Source of the DNA: CAYRWM01 sp964428055
Lineage (GTDB): Bacteria; Bacillota; Clostridia; Christensenellales; Christensenellaceae
DNA: 20,846 bases
Reading direction: 5' to 3'
Assembly: GCA_964428055.1 (NCBI GenBank)
Contig: CAYRWM010000031.1
Span: forward strand, 1-20,846
The notes under the pieces are model-generated. The model saw nothing but the letters and a program-made list of their open reading frames with translations, was not told the origin of the DNA and ran no database searches. Below, piece by piece: positions 1-7,924 of the stretch. A program made the position numbers and the translations under genes. Within the stretch, counting starts at the first letter, position 1. Each line of letters starts with the position of its first letter.

Positions 1-80
1 CCTAAGCAAACAGTTTTATTATTTCAACTGTCTACCTAGGGGGTAGCATGTCAATATGACCTCCTTTTTTATTATCCTGC

Positions 81-1313
81 CTATTTTATATACGATATTC
101 TATCAACATTGGCTTCTTCCATCCAGTTGCTGAGTGTTTCCTGCCAGTACGTGGCTTCCTTGTCCTCGGTTACCATATATTTGACAGTGTGCTCTACATC
201 CTCGAAAGGCACGGGACCGGGTTCCGGGTGCCCTACGAGCTTTATAATATGCCATCCGTATTCGGAAGATGTCAGGTCGGATATGTCGCCGATCTCCTTA
301 AGCTTCATGGATGATTCAACGAAGCTCTCAACAAAGTTGCTGCCTTCATAGACATCATATTTGTTGTCGGAATCATCATGATAATCCATCGATACTTCCT
401 TCATCAGACTCTCGAAGTCTGCGCCGTTCTTTAACTGCTCAAGGACCTTCTCGGCCTCGGGCTTTATCTTCTCAAGAGCTGCGTCGGTGAGTTCCTTAGC
501 TTTCTCTTCCGCGTCTTCTTCGCCGCTGTATCTGACTTCGTTTATCTCATTCATCGTATCATCGTCTATGCCGATCAGTATGTGCTGGACAGTATTGATG
601 TCATTGGAAGCGTTTGACGGCACATATACGTTGACGTCGTATCCGTTGTTGAGATAGAAGTACATAGCCTGGTCAGGATCCTGTTCATCCATGGATTTCT
701 GCTCCTCGAGCAGTTTGTTGTAGTAATCCTGGTAGTCCTGGTCCGTAACCTCGCACTGTTCCATATAGTAGTCGTAGACTTTCCCCATTATGACGTTTTC
801 GACGGAGGCCTGCTTGTATGCTTCTTCATTCGTACCCGTCATTTCCAGAAACTCCTGATACTGCTGTTCGGCATATGAATCCACATCTATAGACGGGTCA
901 TTAGCGGCTGCATCCTCAGCTGCGTTTCTGTAGAAATCCTTATATGAGGCCAGCATGTCTTCCGCTTCGGTGATCGCCTGCTCTCTTTCCTCATCCGTGA
1001 TCTGATCCAGACCCAGCTCGGAAGCCTTCTGCATCATGATCTTCGACAGGATCAAGTTGTCCAGAATGCTGTCGCGGAATGCGTTTGCTTCGTTCTTTGC
1101 CTGTTCGGTATCTCCCGTCATCTCTACGAGATAATCTTCAAGACCGTCGTTGTCGATGCCGTACTGTGCCAGACTCTGGTTTATCTTGTTCTCGAGTTCG
1201 GACTTGTATATCTTTTCGCCGTTCACCGTGGCGGCAGTTCTGGAAGCGCATCCGCTGGCAAGTATGAGCAGTGCGCATATGACAGATATGATAACTATTA
1301 GTTTACGCTTCAT
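81..1313 (-). CDS. PrsA/SurA-like parvulin peptidyl-prolyl isomerase lipoprotein
   Basis: Predicted extracytoplasmic foldase of 410 residues. Residues 1-21 form a lipoprotein signal peptide (MKRK, a hydrophobic stretch, then LASG before Cys22), so the mature protein should be lipid-anchored on the outer face of the membrane. Residues 27-200 resemble the SurA/PrsA N-terminal chaperone region (start of mature part TAATVNGEKIYKSELE). Residues about 242-362 form a PpiC/rotamase domain, seen from VQHILI at 242-247 and the YGWHIIKL motif at 352-359. A very acidic insert lies between them. The start ATG is preceded by AAGGAG 5 bases upstream. The gene diverges from a cyclophilin gene. The family helps exported proteins fold; specific clients are unknown. 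It could equally be named PrsA or a generic SurA N-terminal domain protein. Family assignment is firm, gene symbol is not. Confidence 0.85.
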   Translation of the reverse strand: MKRKLIVIISVICALLILASGCASRTAATVNGEKIYKSELENKINQSLAQYGIDNDGLEDYLVEMTGDTEQAKNEANAFRDSILDNLILSKIMMQKASELGLDQITDEEREQAITEAEDMLASYKDFYRNAAEDAAANDPSIDVDSYAEQQYQEFLEMTGTNEEAYKQASVENVIMGKVYDYYMEQCEVTDQDYQDYYNKLLEEQKSMDEQDPDQAMYFYLNNGYDVNVYVPSNASNDINTVQHILIGIDDDTMNEINEVRYSGEEDAEEKAKELTDAALEKIKPEAEKVLEQLKNGADFESLMKEVSMDYHDDSDNKYDVYEGSNFVESFVESSMKLKEIGDISDLTSSEYGWHIIKLVGHPEPGPVPFEDVEHTVKYMVTEDKEATYWQETLSNWMEEANVDRISYIK

Positions 1314-1348
1314 GGCAGCTCCTTTTTTCTTTATTGATATCGGGTCTA

Positions 1349-1378
1349 ATTATAACAGAAAAATATGAAAAATGTGTA
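1349..1378 (-). promoter_or_regulatory. Putative sigma-A promoter of the foldase lipoprotein
   Basis: On the minus strand a perfect -10 box TATAAT (1354-1349) lies 18 bases downstream of a fair -35 box TACACA (1378-1373). Transcription would begin near 1342, giving a short leader before the ATG at 1313. Seen by eye; the -35 is only a 4 of 6 match. Confidence 0.5.
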
Positions 1379-1422
1379 ACTATTTGGAAGGGTGCGAGGG
1401 AGTGCTGAAACAGGCCGTTTTG

Positions 1423-1451
1423 TTGCAAGAGAGCGGTATATAAGGTATAAT
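1423..1451 (+). promoter_or_regulatory. Sigma-A promoter of the cyclophilin gene
   Basis: TTGCAA (1423-1428), a 17-base spacer and a perfect TATAAT (1446-1451) make a good vegetative promoter. Start of transcription would be near 1458, about 34 bases before the ATG at 1492. This placement argues against the upstream in-frame start at 1456, which would sit at the transcript's first base. Confidence 0.65.
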
Positions 1452-1491
1452 TTAAGTGGTTCCAATAATAACTAAAAGGAAGAGTACAGAG

Positions 1492-1971
1492 ATGATCGTT
1501 CTTAAGATCGCCGATGAGGGTGATATCAAGATCAAGCTTAATCACGAAGCGGCACCCATAACTGCGGCAAATTTTGAAAAACTCGTAGGAGAGGGATTTT
1601 ATGACGGACTCAAATTCCACCGTGTGATTGAAGGATTCATGATCCAGGGCGGATGTCCCAAGGGTACCGGAACAGGCGGTCCGGGATATTCGATAGAAGG
1701 CGAGTTTGCCGCTAACGGACACGACAATCCCTTAAAGCATAAGAGAGGCGTCATTTCCATGGCAAGGAGCATGCAGCCCAATTCAGCCGGTTCGCAGTTC
1801 TTCATAATGCACAAGGATGCTCCGCACTTAGACGGCCACTACGCGGCTTTCGGCAAGGTCGTCGAGGGGATGGATATAGTCGATATAATAGCCTCAACAA
1901 AGACTGATCTTCAGGACAGGCCTATAGTTGATGTCATTATAGAAAAAGCATACATCGAGCCTGAAGAGTAA
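1492..1971 (+). CDS. Cyclophilin-type peptidyl-prolyl cis-trans isomerase
   Basis: A 159-residue single-domain cyclophilin, without signal peptide, so cytoplasmic; it speeds cis-trans isomerisation of Xaa-Pro bonds. The family signatures are all there: FHRVIEGFMIQGG with the catalytic Arg, then ARSMQPNSAGSQFFI, then LDGHYAAFGKV. The Trp that binds cyclosporin in human CypA is replaced by His (APHLDG), as in many bacterial members, which usually means weak drug binding. Start chosen at 1492 (MIVLKIADEG) because AAAAGGAAG lies about 10 bases upstream and the predicted promoter's start site is near 1458; an in-frame codon at 1456 would add 12 residues unlike the family. A terminator follows at 2000-2039. 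Confidence 0.93.
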   Translation: MIVLKIADEGDIKIKLNHEAAPITAANFEKLVGEGFYDGLKFHRVIEGFMIQGGCPKGTGTGGPGYSIEGEFAANGHDNPLKHKRGVISMARSMQPNSAGSQFFIMHKDAPHLDGHYAAFGKVVEGMDIVDIIASTKTDLQDRPIVDVIIEKAYIEPEE

Positions 1972-1999
1972 GGCATCAGACACAGTAAGTGCAGCTTTG

Positions 2000-2039
2000 G
2001 AGCCATCACTGCCGGGCAGTTATGGCTCTTTGTATTTTT
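2000..2039 (+). terminator. Rho-independent terminator after the cyclophilin gene
   Basis: A 13-base stem with one mismatch (GAGCCATCACTGC at 2000-2012 against GCAGTTATGGCTC at 2016-2028), a 3-base loop, and a T-rich tail TTTGTATTTTT to 2039. It ends right where the AGGA ribosome binding site of the next gene begins. Confidence 0.8.
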
Positions 2040-2054
2040 AGGAACAGATTAATT

Positions 2055-2855
2055 ATGAAATATATAGATTTTCACACACATATATTCCCGGACAAGCTGG
2101 CGGAGCGCGCGATAGATATTCTGTCTCTCGGCGGCGGAGGGTTCAGAGGCTATACTGACGGAACGCTGAAGGGCCTTATCCGCAGTATGGATGAGCACGG
2201 CATAGAAAAGAGCGCTGTAATGAACATAGCGACCAACCCCGGTCAGCAGAGAGCGGTCAACGATTTTGCAGCCGAGATAAACGGCGGCAGGGTCATAAGC
2301 TTCGGCAGCGTTCATCCGGATTCGCCGGACGCACTCGGAGAGATAGACCGCATATGCGATCTTGGGCTCAAGGGTATAAAATTCCATCTTGACTGCCAGG
2401 ATTTTAAATACGATCACCCGGCACTCAAAAAGATATATGAAAAGATCGCAAAAAAAGGCCTTATCGTCTGTTTTCATTCCGGATGGGACATGAGTACCTC
2501 ATACTGCCGTATGACTCCTGATAACCTTATTAAAACGCTTCCTATGCTGGAAGGGACCAAGGTGATAGCCGCTCACTTCGGCGCATACGCCATGTGGCCC
2601 CAGGTCATGGAAAAACTGTGCGGGAAGGATCTGTATTTCGATACTGCATTCTCCTGCGGAAGGATACCGCTCCTGCTCGGAGCAGAAATAGTGAAGATGC
2701 ACGGGGCTGACAAGGTTCTCCTCGGAAGCGATTCGCCCTGGGCGAGCCAGGGTGACGAGATAAGGTTCGTAAGTCTTATGGATCTTAACGATGAAGAAAA
2801 GGAAGGGATATACCACAAAAATGCGGAGAGGCTCATGGCCTCGGCCGGTATATAA
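2055..2855 (+). CDS. Amidohydrolase family metal-dependent hydrolase (TIM barrel)
   Basis: A 266-residue protein of the amidohydrolase-2 type (COG2159-like). The N-terminal metal motif is FHTHIFPDKLAE (HxH). Further likely metal or active-site positions are GIKFHLDCQDF, the FHSGWD segment, IAAHFGA, and LLGSDSPW with the conserved late Asp. Substrate is not evident; relatives include decarboxylases such as ACMSD-type enzymes and lactone hydrolases. Start at 2055 is chosen because AGGA (2040-2043) lies 11 bases upstream and the DFHTH motif normally sits near the N terminus; an upstream in-frame GTG at 1989 would run through the terminator stem. No promoter is evident between the terminator and this start, so expression may depend on readthrough. 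It ends at a shared bidirectional terminator facing aroK. Confidence 0.85.
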   Translation: MKYIDFHTHIFPDKLAERAIDILSLGGGGFRGYTDGTLKGLIRSMDEHGIEKSAVMNIATNPGQQRAVNDFAAEINGGRVISFGSVHPDSPDALGEIDRICDLGLKGIKFHLDCQDFKYDHPALKKIYEKIAKKGLIVCFHSGWDMSTSYCRMTPDNLIKTLPMLEGTKVIAAHFGAYAMWPQVMEKLCGKDLYFDTAFSCGRIPLLLGAEIVKMHGADKVLLGSDSPWASQGDEIRFVSLMDLNDEEKEGIYHKNAERLMASAGI

Positions 2856-2882
2856 AAAAAGTATCCTTTTAGGATACTTTTT
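2856..2882. terminator. Bidirectional terminator between convergent amidohydrolase and aroK
   Basis: A perfect 12-base inverted repeat (AAAAAGTATCCT at 2856-2867 and AGGATACTTTTT at 2871-2882) with a 3-base loop. The A and T flanks give a U-run on both strands. It fills the whole gap between the two convergent stop codons and ends next to the aroK TAG. Confidence 0.85.
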
Positions 2883-3356
2883 CTACTTCAGCTTTTTTAT
2901 TATCATTTCCGCGACGGCTTTTTTCGGGCCGTCGTTTTTTACTGTTATGTCAGCGCATGCTCTGTAGATATCAATGCGCTCCGCGTATATGTCATTTATA
3001 TCCCTAGTAAGGGAAATAGGCCTTCCTCTTTTAGCGAGTTTGCTCAGGGGCCGCTCTATAAATACCGTCACGCCCTTTTTAAGAAGTTTCCGGTTCTCTT
3101 CCCTAAGGATGACGCCGCCGCCGCATGAAATGATGCAGGGGGCTTTTCCGAGCACCTTTTTAAGTGCTTCTGTCTCAAGTTCCCTGAAACGTTTTTCTCC
3201 TGATGACGAGAATATGTCGGGTATAGACATACCGCTCATCTCAACCACTTCTGCGTCGGTGTCCCGAAGTTCGAGATCAAGTTCTCTTGACAGAATGCGT
3301 CCTATCGTTGTTTTGCCGCATCCCGGCATGCCGATGAGTATTACGCTCTTTTCCAT
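2883..3356 (-). CDS. aroK: Shikimate kinase
   Basis: A 157-residue cytoplasmic kinase that phosphorylates shikimate at O3 with ATP, the fifth step to chorismate. The P-loop GMPGCGKT is at 9-16. Shikimate-binding residues are visible as DTD at 32-34, GEKRFRELE around 53-61 and the GGG at 79-81. The lid Arg region RGRP and the late R..Y..A motif (RIDIYRACADI) are also there. Length is normal for a stand-alone AroK/AroL. It is the last gene of the aro operon: its ATG overlaps the pheA stop by one base (TGATG), pointing to translational coupling. A bidirectional terminator follows directly. No anomalies seen. Confidence 0.95.
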   Translation of the reverse strand: MEKSVILIGMPGCGKTTIGRILSRELDLELRDTDAEVVEMSGMSIPDIFSSSGEKRFRELETEALKKVLGKAPCIISCGGGVILREENRKLLKKGVTVFIERPLSKLAKRGRPISLTRDINDIYAERIDIYRACADITVKNDGPKKAVAEMIIKKLK

Positions 3357-4498
3357 CAGACTATCTCCGAGTAGCTGCCAAGATACTTCATCTGTGTGTA
3401 AAGACCCTCAAGGCAGTCGAACAGGTTCTGAAACTCAGGCGAATATACCGAAGCATCAAGATCGAAATAGAACATGAACTCGAAATTACTGCCCGGCAGG
3501 GGACGGCTCTCCAGTTTGATGAGGTTTATTCCGAGGGCGTAGAAACACGCCAGTACCCTGTAAAGAGCACCCGGACGGTGGGGGAGTATCATCATTATGG
3601 ATGTCTTGTCCGACCCCGGGTATATCTCCAGATTCTTCGATATGCAGATGAATCTGGTGTAGTTGTTGTCATTGTTCTGTATCGATGAACTCAGACAGTC
3701 CAGACCGTACAGGGCGGCGCATACGCCCGATGATATCGATGCCCTGTCCGTTTTTCCCGATTCGCTCACGGCTTTTGCCGCTGCCGCGGTGTTTTCGCAG
3801 GGTATGATCTTGACGTCTTTCAAAGTATGCAGAAAATCACTGCACTGAGATATGGCCTGCGAGTGAGAGTAAATCTCCCTTATGTCTGATATCTTTGTTC
3901 CTCTGTTCGCCAGAAGACAGTGATCCACCTTGACTCTTATGCTCCTTATGATGCTGAAATCATTCTCCATCATCAGGTCATATATCCTGTTGACGGAACC
4001 GGCGGTGCTGTTCTCGACGGGTAGAACGCCGTATGTGCAGAGTCCCTGCTTAATAGCAGAGAACACATCCTCAAATGCGCCGAAATGCATGATCCCGGGG
4101 CTCTTAAAGAGTTTTTCCGCCGCCTGCTGAGAGTAAGAACCTTCTTCGCCCTGACATGCTACAGTAGGTCTGACGGGGAATTCCCTGTTTGTGCTCTCAA
4201 GAGCCTTTGCTATCCTTTTCGAAGTCTCACACTTTTCCTGTTTGAGATCGTTCTGGTAAGATCTGCTCAGTTCGAATATATAGCTGTACAGCTTTTCAGC
4301 GTAGTCTGCAGCCTGCGGATCGCAGCTGTCATATATCTCCTTGAGCTTTGCGCGCTCGCGCTCCGGATCCAGAACAGGCATACCGATTTCATTTTTATAT
4401 CTGCCGATTTCCCCGGATACGCGCATCCTCTCCTCAAAGAGCTTTACCAGCTGGCCGTCTATCTCATCTATCTTTTCTCTTAATCCTTTGATATCCAT
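3356..4498 (-). CDS. pheA: Bifunctional chorismate mutase / prephenate dehydratase (P-protein)
   Basis: A 380-residue three-part enzyme that turns chorismate into prephenate and then phenylpyruvate, the Phe branch. Residues 1-90 are an AroQ-type chorismate mutase helix bundle (LREKIDEIDGQLVKLFEERM). Residues about 110-290 are the prephenate dehydratase, with the conserved Thr of TRF at 281-283. Residues about 298-380 are an ACT domain with GALY at 310-313 and ESRP at 330-333, the motifs that bind Phe for feedback inhibition in the family. Start at 4498 is chosen because TGAGGAA sits 6 bases upstream; it overlaps the aroC stop codon. An in-frame upstream start at 4540 lies inside aroC and adds 14 residues with no family resemblance. 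Confidence 0.95.
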   Translation of the reverse strand: MDIKGLREKIDEIDGQLVKLFEERMRVSGEIGRYKNEIGMPVLDPERERAKLKEIYDSCDPQAADYAEKLYSYIFELSRSYQNDLKQEKCETSKRIAKALESTNREFPVRPTVACQGEEGSYSQQAAEKLFKSPGIMHFGAFEDVFSAIKQGLCTYGVLPVENSTAGSVNRIYDLMMENDFSIIRSIRVKVDHCLLANRGTKISDIREIYSHSQAISQCSDFLHTLKDVKIIPCENTAAAAKAVSESGKTDRASISSGVCAALYGLDCLSSSIQNNDNNYTRFICISKNLEIYPGSDKTSIMMILPHRPGALYRVLACFYALGINLIKLESRPLPGSNFEFMFYFDLDASVYSPEFQNLFDCLEGLYTQMKYLGSYSEIV

Positions 4499-4508
4499 CG
4501 TATATTCC

Positions 4509-5591
4509 TCAGCACTGTTTTTTTCGCTCACAGAGAGCATCGAGAATGGCTATAGCAGCGGCCGATTCGACTGCTGCCGCAGCTCTCAGAACCACGCAGG
4601 GGTCATGCCTGCCGTGTGTTTCCATCTCTGTTTCCTTCATTTCGGAAAGGCTGACCGAACGCTGTGCAAGCGAAATGGAGGGGGTGGGTTTGAAACCGGC
4701 GCGGAATACTACGGGCATGCCGTCGGTTATGCCGCCGAGTATGCCGCCTGCGTTATTCGTTGCCGTACAGATCTTTTCATTCTGTATTATTATCTCATCA
4801 TTGTTCTCGCTGCCCCGTATTTTTGAACTGCCGAATCCGAGTCCGAACTCGACAGCCTTAACTGCAGGGATACCGAACACTGCCCTTGAAATAAGGTTTT
4901 CAATGCCGTCGAACATGGGATCCCCGAGTCCTGCGGGAACGCCCAGCGCTGCGCATTCAATAATGCCGCCTACGGAATCCCCGTCCTCCATGGCTGCTCT
5001 TACGGCAGACAGCATCTTTTCCCTTTTGTCAGCGTCAATGACGGGTGCGCCTTCGCTCTTAAGTCTTTCAAGAGCGTCCGTGTCCGAAAGATCAAATTCA
5101 GCGTCCTCAATCCCGGCGATGTTCTTTATATGGGACACAATGCTTATACCGGATGCTTCGAGTATCTGAATGGCTATGCCTCCTGCTGCGCAGAGAGGCG
5201 CGGTGAGCCTGCCGGAGAAATGGCCGCCTCCGCTTTTATCCTGATGGCCGAAGAATTTTACCTCAGCCGTCAGATCTGCGTGACCGGGTCTGGGCGTATC
5301 GGCTATATCCTTATAATCGGTCTTTTTCACATTTTTGTTTTTTATTATGACCGTGAGCGGAGCTCCGCAGGTAACATTTCCTGCGGTTCCGGATATTATC
5401 TCCGGTATATCGTCTTCCGTGCGCTTTGTGGTGAGTTCTCCAGAGGAAGCTCTCCGCTTCATAAACCTGAGCAGTCTTTCATTGTCAATCTCAAATCCGG
5501 CGGGTATGCCTTCTATAACGGCGCCTACCGCCTGAGAATGCGACTGACCGAATATCGTCACCTTGAAATTATTACCGATGCTGGAACCCAT
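4509..5591 (-). CDS. aroC: Chorismate synthase
   Basis: A 360-residue FMN-dependent enzyme that removes phosphate from EPSP to make chorismate. Family signs: RPGHADLT, GGHFSGRLTAPLCAAG, GDSVGGIIEC and the C-terminal HDPCVVLRAAAAVESAAA. The N-terminal signature is altered: GQSHSQAVG at 15-23 where most family members read GESHG; the His18 expected to act in catalysis is kept. The usual RRRPG segment reads RRASSG. ATG has an excellent GGAGG site (ATTTGGAGGAAAGATA upstream) and overlaps the aroA TAA by one base (TAATG). Its stop codon lies inside the pheA ribosome binding site, so the pair is likely coupled. Confidence 0.94.
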   Translation of the reverse strand: MGSSIGNNFKVTIFGQSHSQAVGAVIEGIPAGFEIDNERLLRFMKRRASSGELTTKRTEDDIPEIISGTAGNVTCGAPLTVIIKNKNVKKTDYKDIADTPRPGHADLTAEVKFFGHQDKSGGGHFSGRLTAPLCAAGGIAIQILEASGISIVSHIKNIAGIEDAEFDLSDTDALERLKSEGAPVIDADKREKMLSAVRAAMEDGDSVGGIIECAALGVPAGLGDPMFDGIENLISRAVFGIPAVKAVEFGLGFGSSKIRGSENNDEIIIQNEKICTATNNAGGILGGITDGMPVVFRAGFKPTPSISLAQRSVSLSEMKETEMETHGRHDPCVVLRAAAAVESAAAIAILDALCERKKQC

Positions 5592-6859
5592 TATCTTTCC
5601 TCCAAATGGTATTTTAGTCCGAGTAAACCGGCGTCCTCAAAGAAACCGGGGTATGATTTACTGACGGCCTCCGCTCCCTTTATTAGGACCGGGGACCCGC
5701 ACAGGGAAGACGCTGCGGCCGCCATCATTACTATCCTGTGATCATTGAACGAATCAACAGTACCGCCCTTAAGGATTCCCGTGCCTTTTATAGTCATGCT
5801 GCTGTCCGAAGCCATTATATCCGCACCGAGCGAACCCAGTCCTTCGGAGACCGATCTTATTCGGTCGCTCTCCTTGAGCTTAAGACGTGCAATACCCTCG
5901 ATGTGCGATGTGCCCTTAGCCGCGCACGCCAAAACAGCTATGGCGGGTACGAGGTCCGGTATGTTTTCGGCGTCTATATATGCCGGGATCAGGTTTTCCG
6001 TGTGCACGCTTAAGACATCTTCCGTAAGCGTTACGCTGCAGCCGAAACTCTTAAGGATGCCGACGATCCGCCTGTCGCCCTGCACCGAACTCCGGTTAAG
6101 ACCTTTTATTTCGATGTCCTTTCCCGCAGCTGCGCACGCAGCGATCATGAATGCAGCGTTTGACCAGTCGCCTTCTACCTCTGCGGTTCCCGGTGATTTT
6201 ATACCGGATGCACCGCAGACCTCGATGCGTGTGCTTAAGACACTGCTCTTTATGCCGAAACAGTCAAGTGCCGCGGCAGTTATATCCACGTAACCGGAGG
6301 ATGAAAGCTCTCCGGTGATGTCTATTGTTATGTTTCTGTTCATTACCGGGGCTGCCAGCATGAGTCCCGTTATGAACTGTGATGATATATCGCCTCTTAC
6401 CGTATACCGGTCTCCTTTCAGAGCCCCGGATATACTGACCTTATCCCCTGACGGTCTCTCAATGGTCACTCCGTTTTGCTCAAGTATATCGAACAGGGGT
6501 CCCATGGGTCTCTCGGCCAGTCTCCCCTTTAGCTTAAAAGCTGCAGGGGTACCTTTTGCCGCGCATACGGGGAGCATAAAACGGTATGTGGATCCGCTCT
6601 CCCGGCAGTCAAGCTCCGGCGATGGAGGCAAGGAGGATACCGGTGTTATACGGAAAAGGCCGCCGTTTTTTTCTATACCGGCTCCGAGCGCGCGGAGGCA
6701 TTCCGCGGTAGCTTCGATGTCATCGGAACTGCCGGTGCATATTATGTCGCAAGGCCTGTCAGAGAATGCTGCGAGTATAAGCAGTCTGTGCGCAAACGAC
6801 TTTGACGGTATTGAATCGATTGTTCCGCCGGATATCCCGGGGAATACGGTCGCGTTCAT
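5591..6859 (-). CDS. aroA: 3-phosphoshikimate 1-carboxyvinyltransferase (EPSP synthase)
   Basis: A 422-residue enzyme that adds the enolpyruvyl group of PEP to shikimate 3-phosphate. Shikimate-phosphate contacts are visible as SKSFAHR (Lys20, Ser21, Arg25) and GDISSQF (157-163). PEP-binding and catalytic elements appear as KGRLAERPMG, LKLKESDRI and DSFNDHRIVMMAA. The loop that reads GNAGT in E. coli reads ESGST here (87-91), followed by YRFML, so the residues governing glyphosate sensitivity differ. No strong ribosome binding site: the only candidate, AAGGAA, is about 14 bases from the ATG and lies in the end of aroB, 9 bases separating the genes. Coupled translation from aroB is likely. Confidence 0.94.
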   Translation of the reverse strand: MNATVFPGISGGTIDSIPSKSFAHRLLILAAFSDRPCDIICTGSSDDIEATAECLRALGAGIEKNGGLFRITPVSSLPPSPELDCRESGSTYRFMLPVCAAKGTPAAFKLKGRLAERPMGPLFDILEQNGVTIERPSGDKVSISGALKGDRYTVRGDISSQFITGLMLAAPVMNRNITIDITGELSSSGYVDITAAALDCFGIKSSVLSTRIEVCGASGIKSPGTAEVEGDWSNAAFMIAACAAAGKDIEIKGLNRSSVQGDRRIVGILKSFGCSVTLTEDVLSVHTENLIPAYIDAENIPDLVPAIAVLACAAKGTSHIEGIARLKLKESDRIRSVSEGLGSLGADIMASDSSMTIKGTGILKGGTVDSFNDHRIVMMAAAASSLCGSPVLIKGAEAVSKSYPGFFEDAGLLGLKYHLEER

Positions 6860-6868
6860 GGTTTTTTT

Positions 6869-7924
6869 TCAGATTCCTTCCCTGAGCATGGCTGCCGCCT
6901 CATCCGGGCTTAGCTCCATGAGCGGACAGTCGCCTATGGAACGGAAAGCCACAACGGTTATGCTGCTTCCCATGTTCTTCTTGTCGGACAGCATCGCATC
7001 CGCGAGCTCCTCTGCAGAGTAGCCCGGGACTTCGGTCGGCAGTCCGAATCTTTCTATGAGTTTTATGAACCTCTCAGCTTCACCTTCATTGCAGAGTGAG
7101 CGTTTAATGCATGCTCTTATCATCATTGCCATACCTATGGCCACGCAGTCACCGTGCTTTAATGTGAATCCGCTGCATTTTTCAACAGCGTGTCCGAACG
7201 TGTGTCCGAAATTCAGTATCTTACGTATCCCGGTCTCGCATTCATCCTCGGAGACCACGTCTCTCTTTATCTCCACGCACCGTTTTATGGTGCCGGGAAA
7301 ATCATCGTTTCCCTCTTCAAGTTTCAGGAAAAGATCTCTGTCGGCTATGGCGGTGTATTTTATGACTTCGGCCATACCGCATCTGAATTCTTCCTCTTTG
7401 AGGGTTGTGAGCGTTTCGGGATCGCAGATTACCATTTCCGGCTGATAGAAAGAGCCGGCAAGGTTCTTTCCTTTTTTAAGGTCGATAGCCGTCTTTCCGC
7501 CGACTGAAGAATCAACGCATGCGAGCAGTGTCGTCGGTACCTGAATGAGTTTCATGCCGCGCATATATGTTGCCGCGGCAAAACCGGCCATATCGCCGAT
7601 CACGCCTCCGCCGAGCGCTATCAGGGCATCATTCCTGTGCATATGGTTTTCCGCAAGGAATTCCAGTATGTCTATATAGTTTGCGGCGTTCTTTGACTGT
7701 TCGCCGTTTCTTATCACTTTGATCACTGCCTCAGCGCCGCACTTCTGAGCAGAGGACAGTACCCGGTCTGCATACAGCGGACCGACTATATCATCGGTTA
7801 TGACTGCCGCTTTTTTTATACCGAGTCCTTTTCCGGCTGCGGTCTCAAAGACCTTTGCCGACAGACCCTCGCCGATCAGCACCGGATATGTCTTGCTTGA
7901 CGCATTGACTGTTATCTCCGTCAT
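6869..7924 (-). CDS. aroB: 3-dehydroquinate synthase
   Basis: A 351-residue NAD- and zinc-dependent lyase turning DAHP into 3-dehydroquinate, the second step. The NAD-binding GGGVIGD is at 105-111. Substrate and metal residues are seen in VDSSVGGKTAID (138-149), GMAEVIKY (Glu186), NFGHTFGHA (His241) and LKHGD (His257), the expected Zn ligands. Length is typical. ATG overlaps the tyrA stop by four bases (ATGA). It lies in the middle of the operon, away from its usual substrate-next partners aroD and aroE, which are absent in this window. Confidence 0.96.
   Translation of the reverse strand: MTEITVNASSKTYPVLIGEGLSAKVFETAAGKGLGIKKAAVITDDIVGPLYADRVLSSAQKCGAEAVIKVIRNGEQSKNAANYIDILEFLAENHMHRNDALIALGGGVIGDMAGFAAATYMRGMKLIQVPTTLLACVDSSVGGKTAIDLKKGKNLAGSFYQPEMVICDPETLTTLKEEEFRCGMAEVIKYTAIADRDLFLKLEEGNDDFPGTIKRCVEIKRDVVSEDECETGIRKILNFGHTFGHAVEKCSGFTLKHGDCVAIGMAMMIRACIKRSLCNEGEAERFIKLIERFGLPTEVPGYSAEELADAMLSDKKNMGSSITVVAFRSIGDCPLMELSPDEAAAMLREGI

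Noticed and set aside
10..31. Possible terminator after the foldase gene (ACAGTT ... AACTGT)
   Set aside because: Only six A/T-rich pairs, a ten-base loop and no real U-run on the minus strand; too weak to call at the window edge.
1303..1722. Minus-strand frame of 139 codons overlapping the cyclophilin gene
   Set aside because: It covers the divergent promoters and the antisense of conserved cyclophilin motifs, with no recognisable domain.
1989..2054. Upstream in-frame GTG start for the amidohydrolase
   Set aside because: The added 22 codons run through the terminator stem and precede the DFHTH motif that normally starts these proteins.
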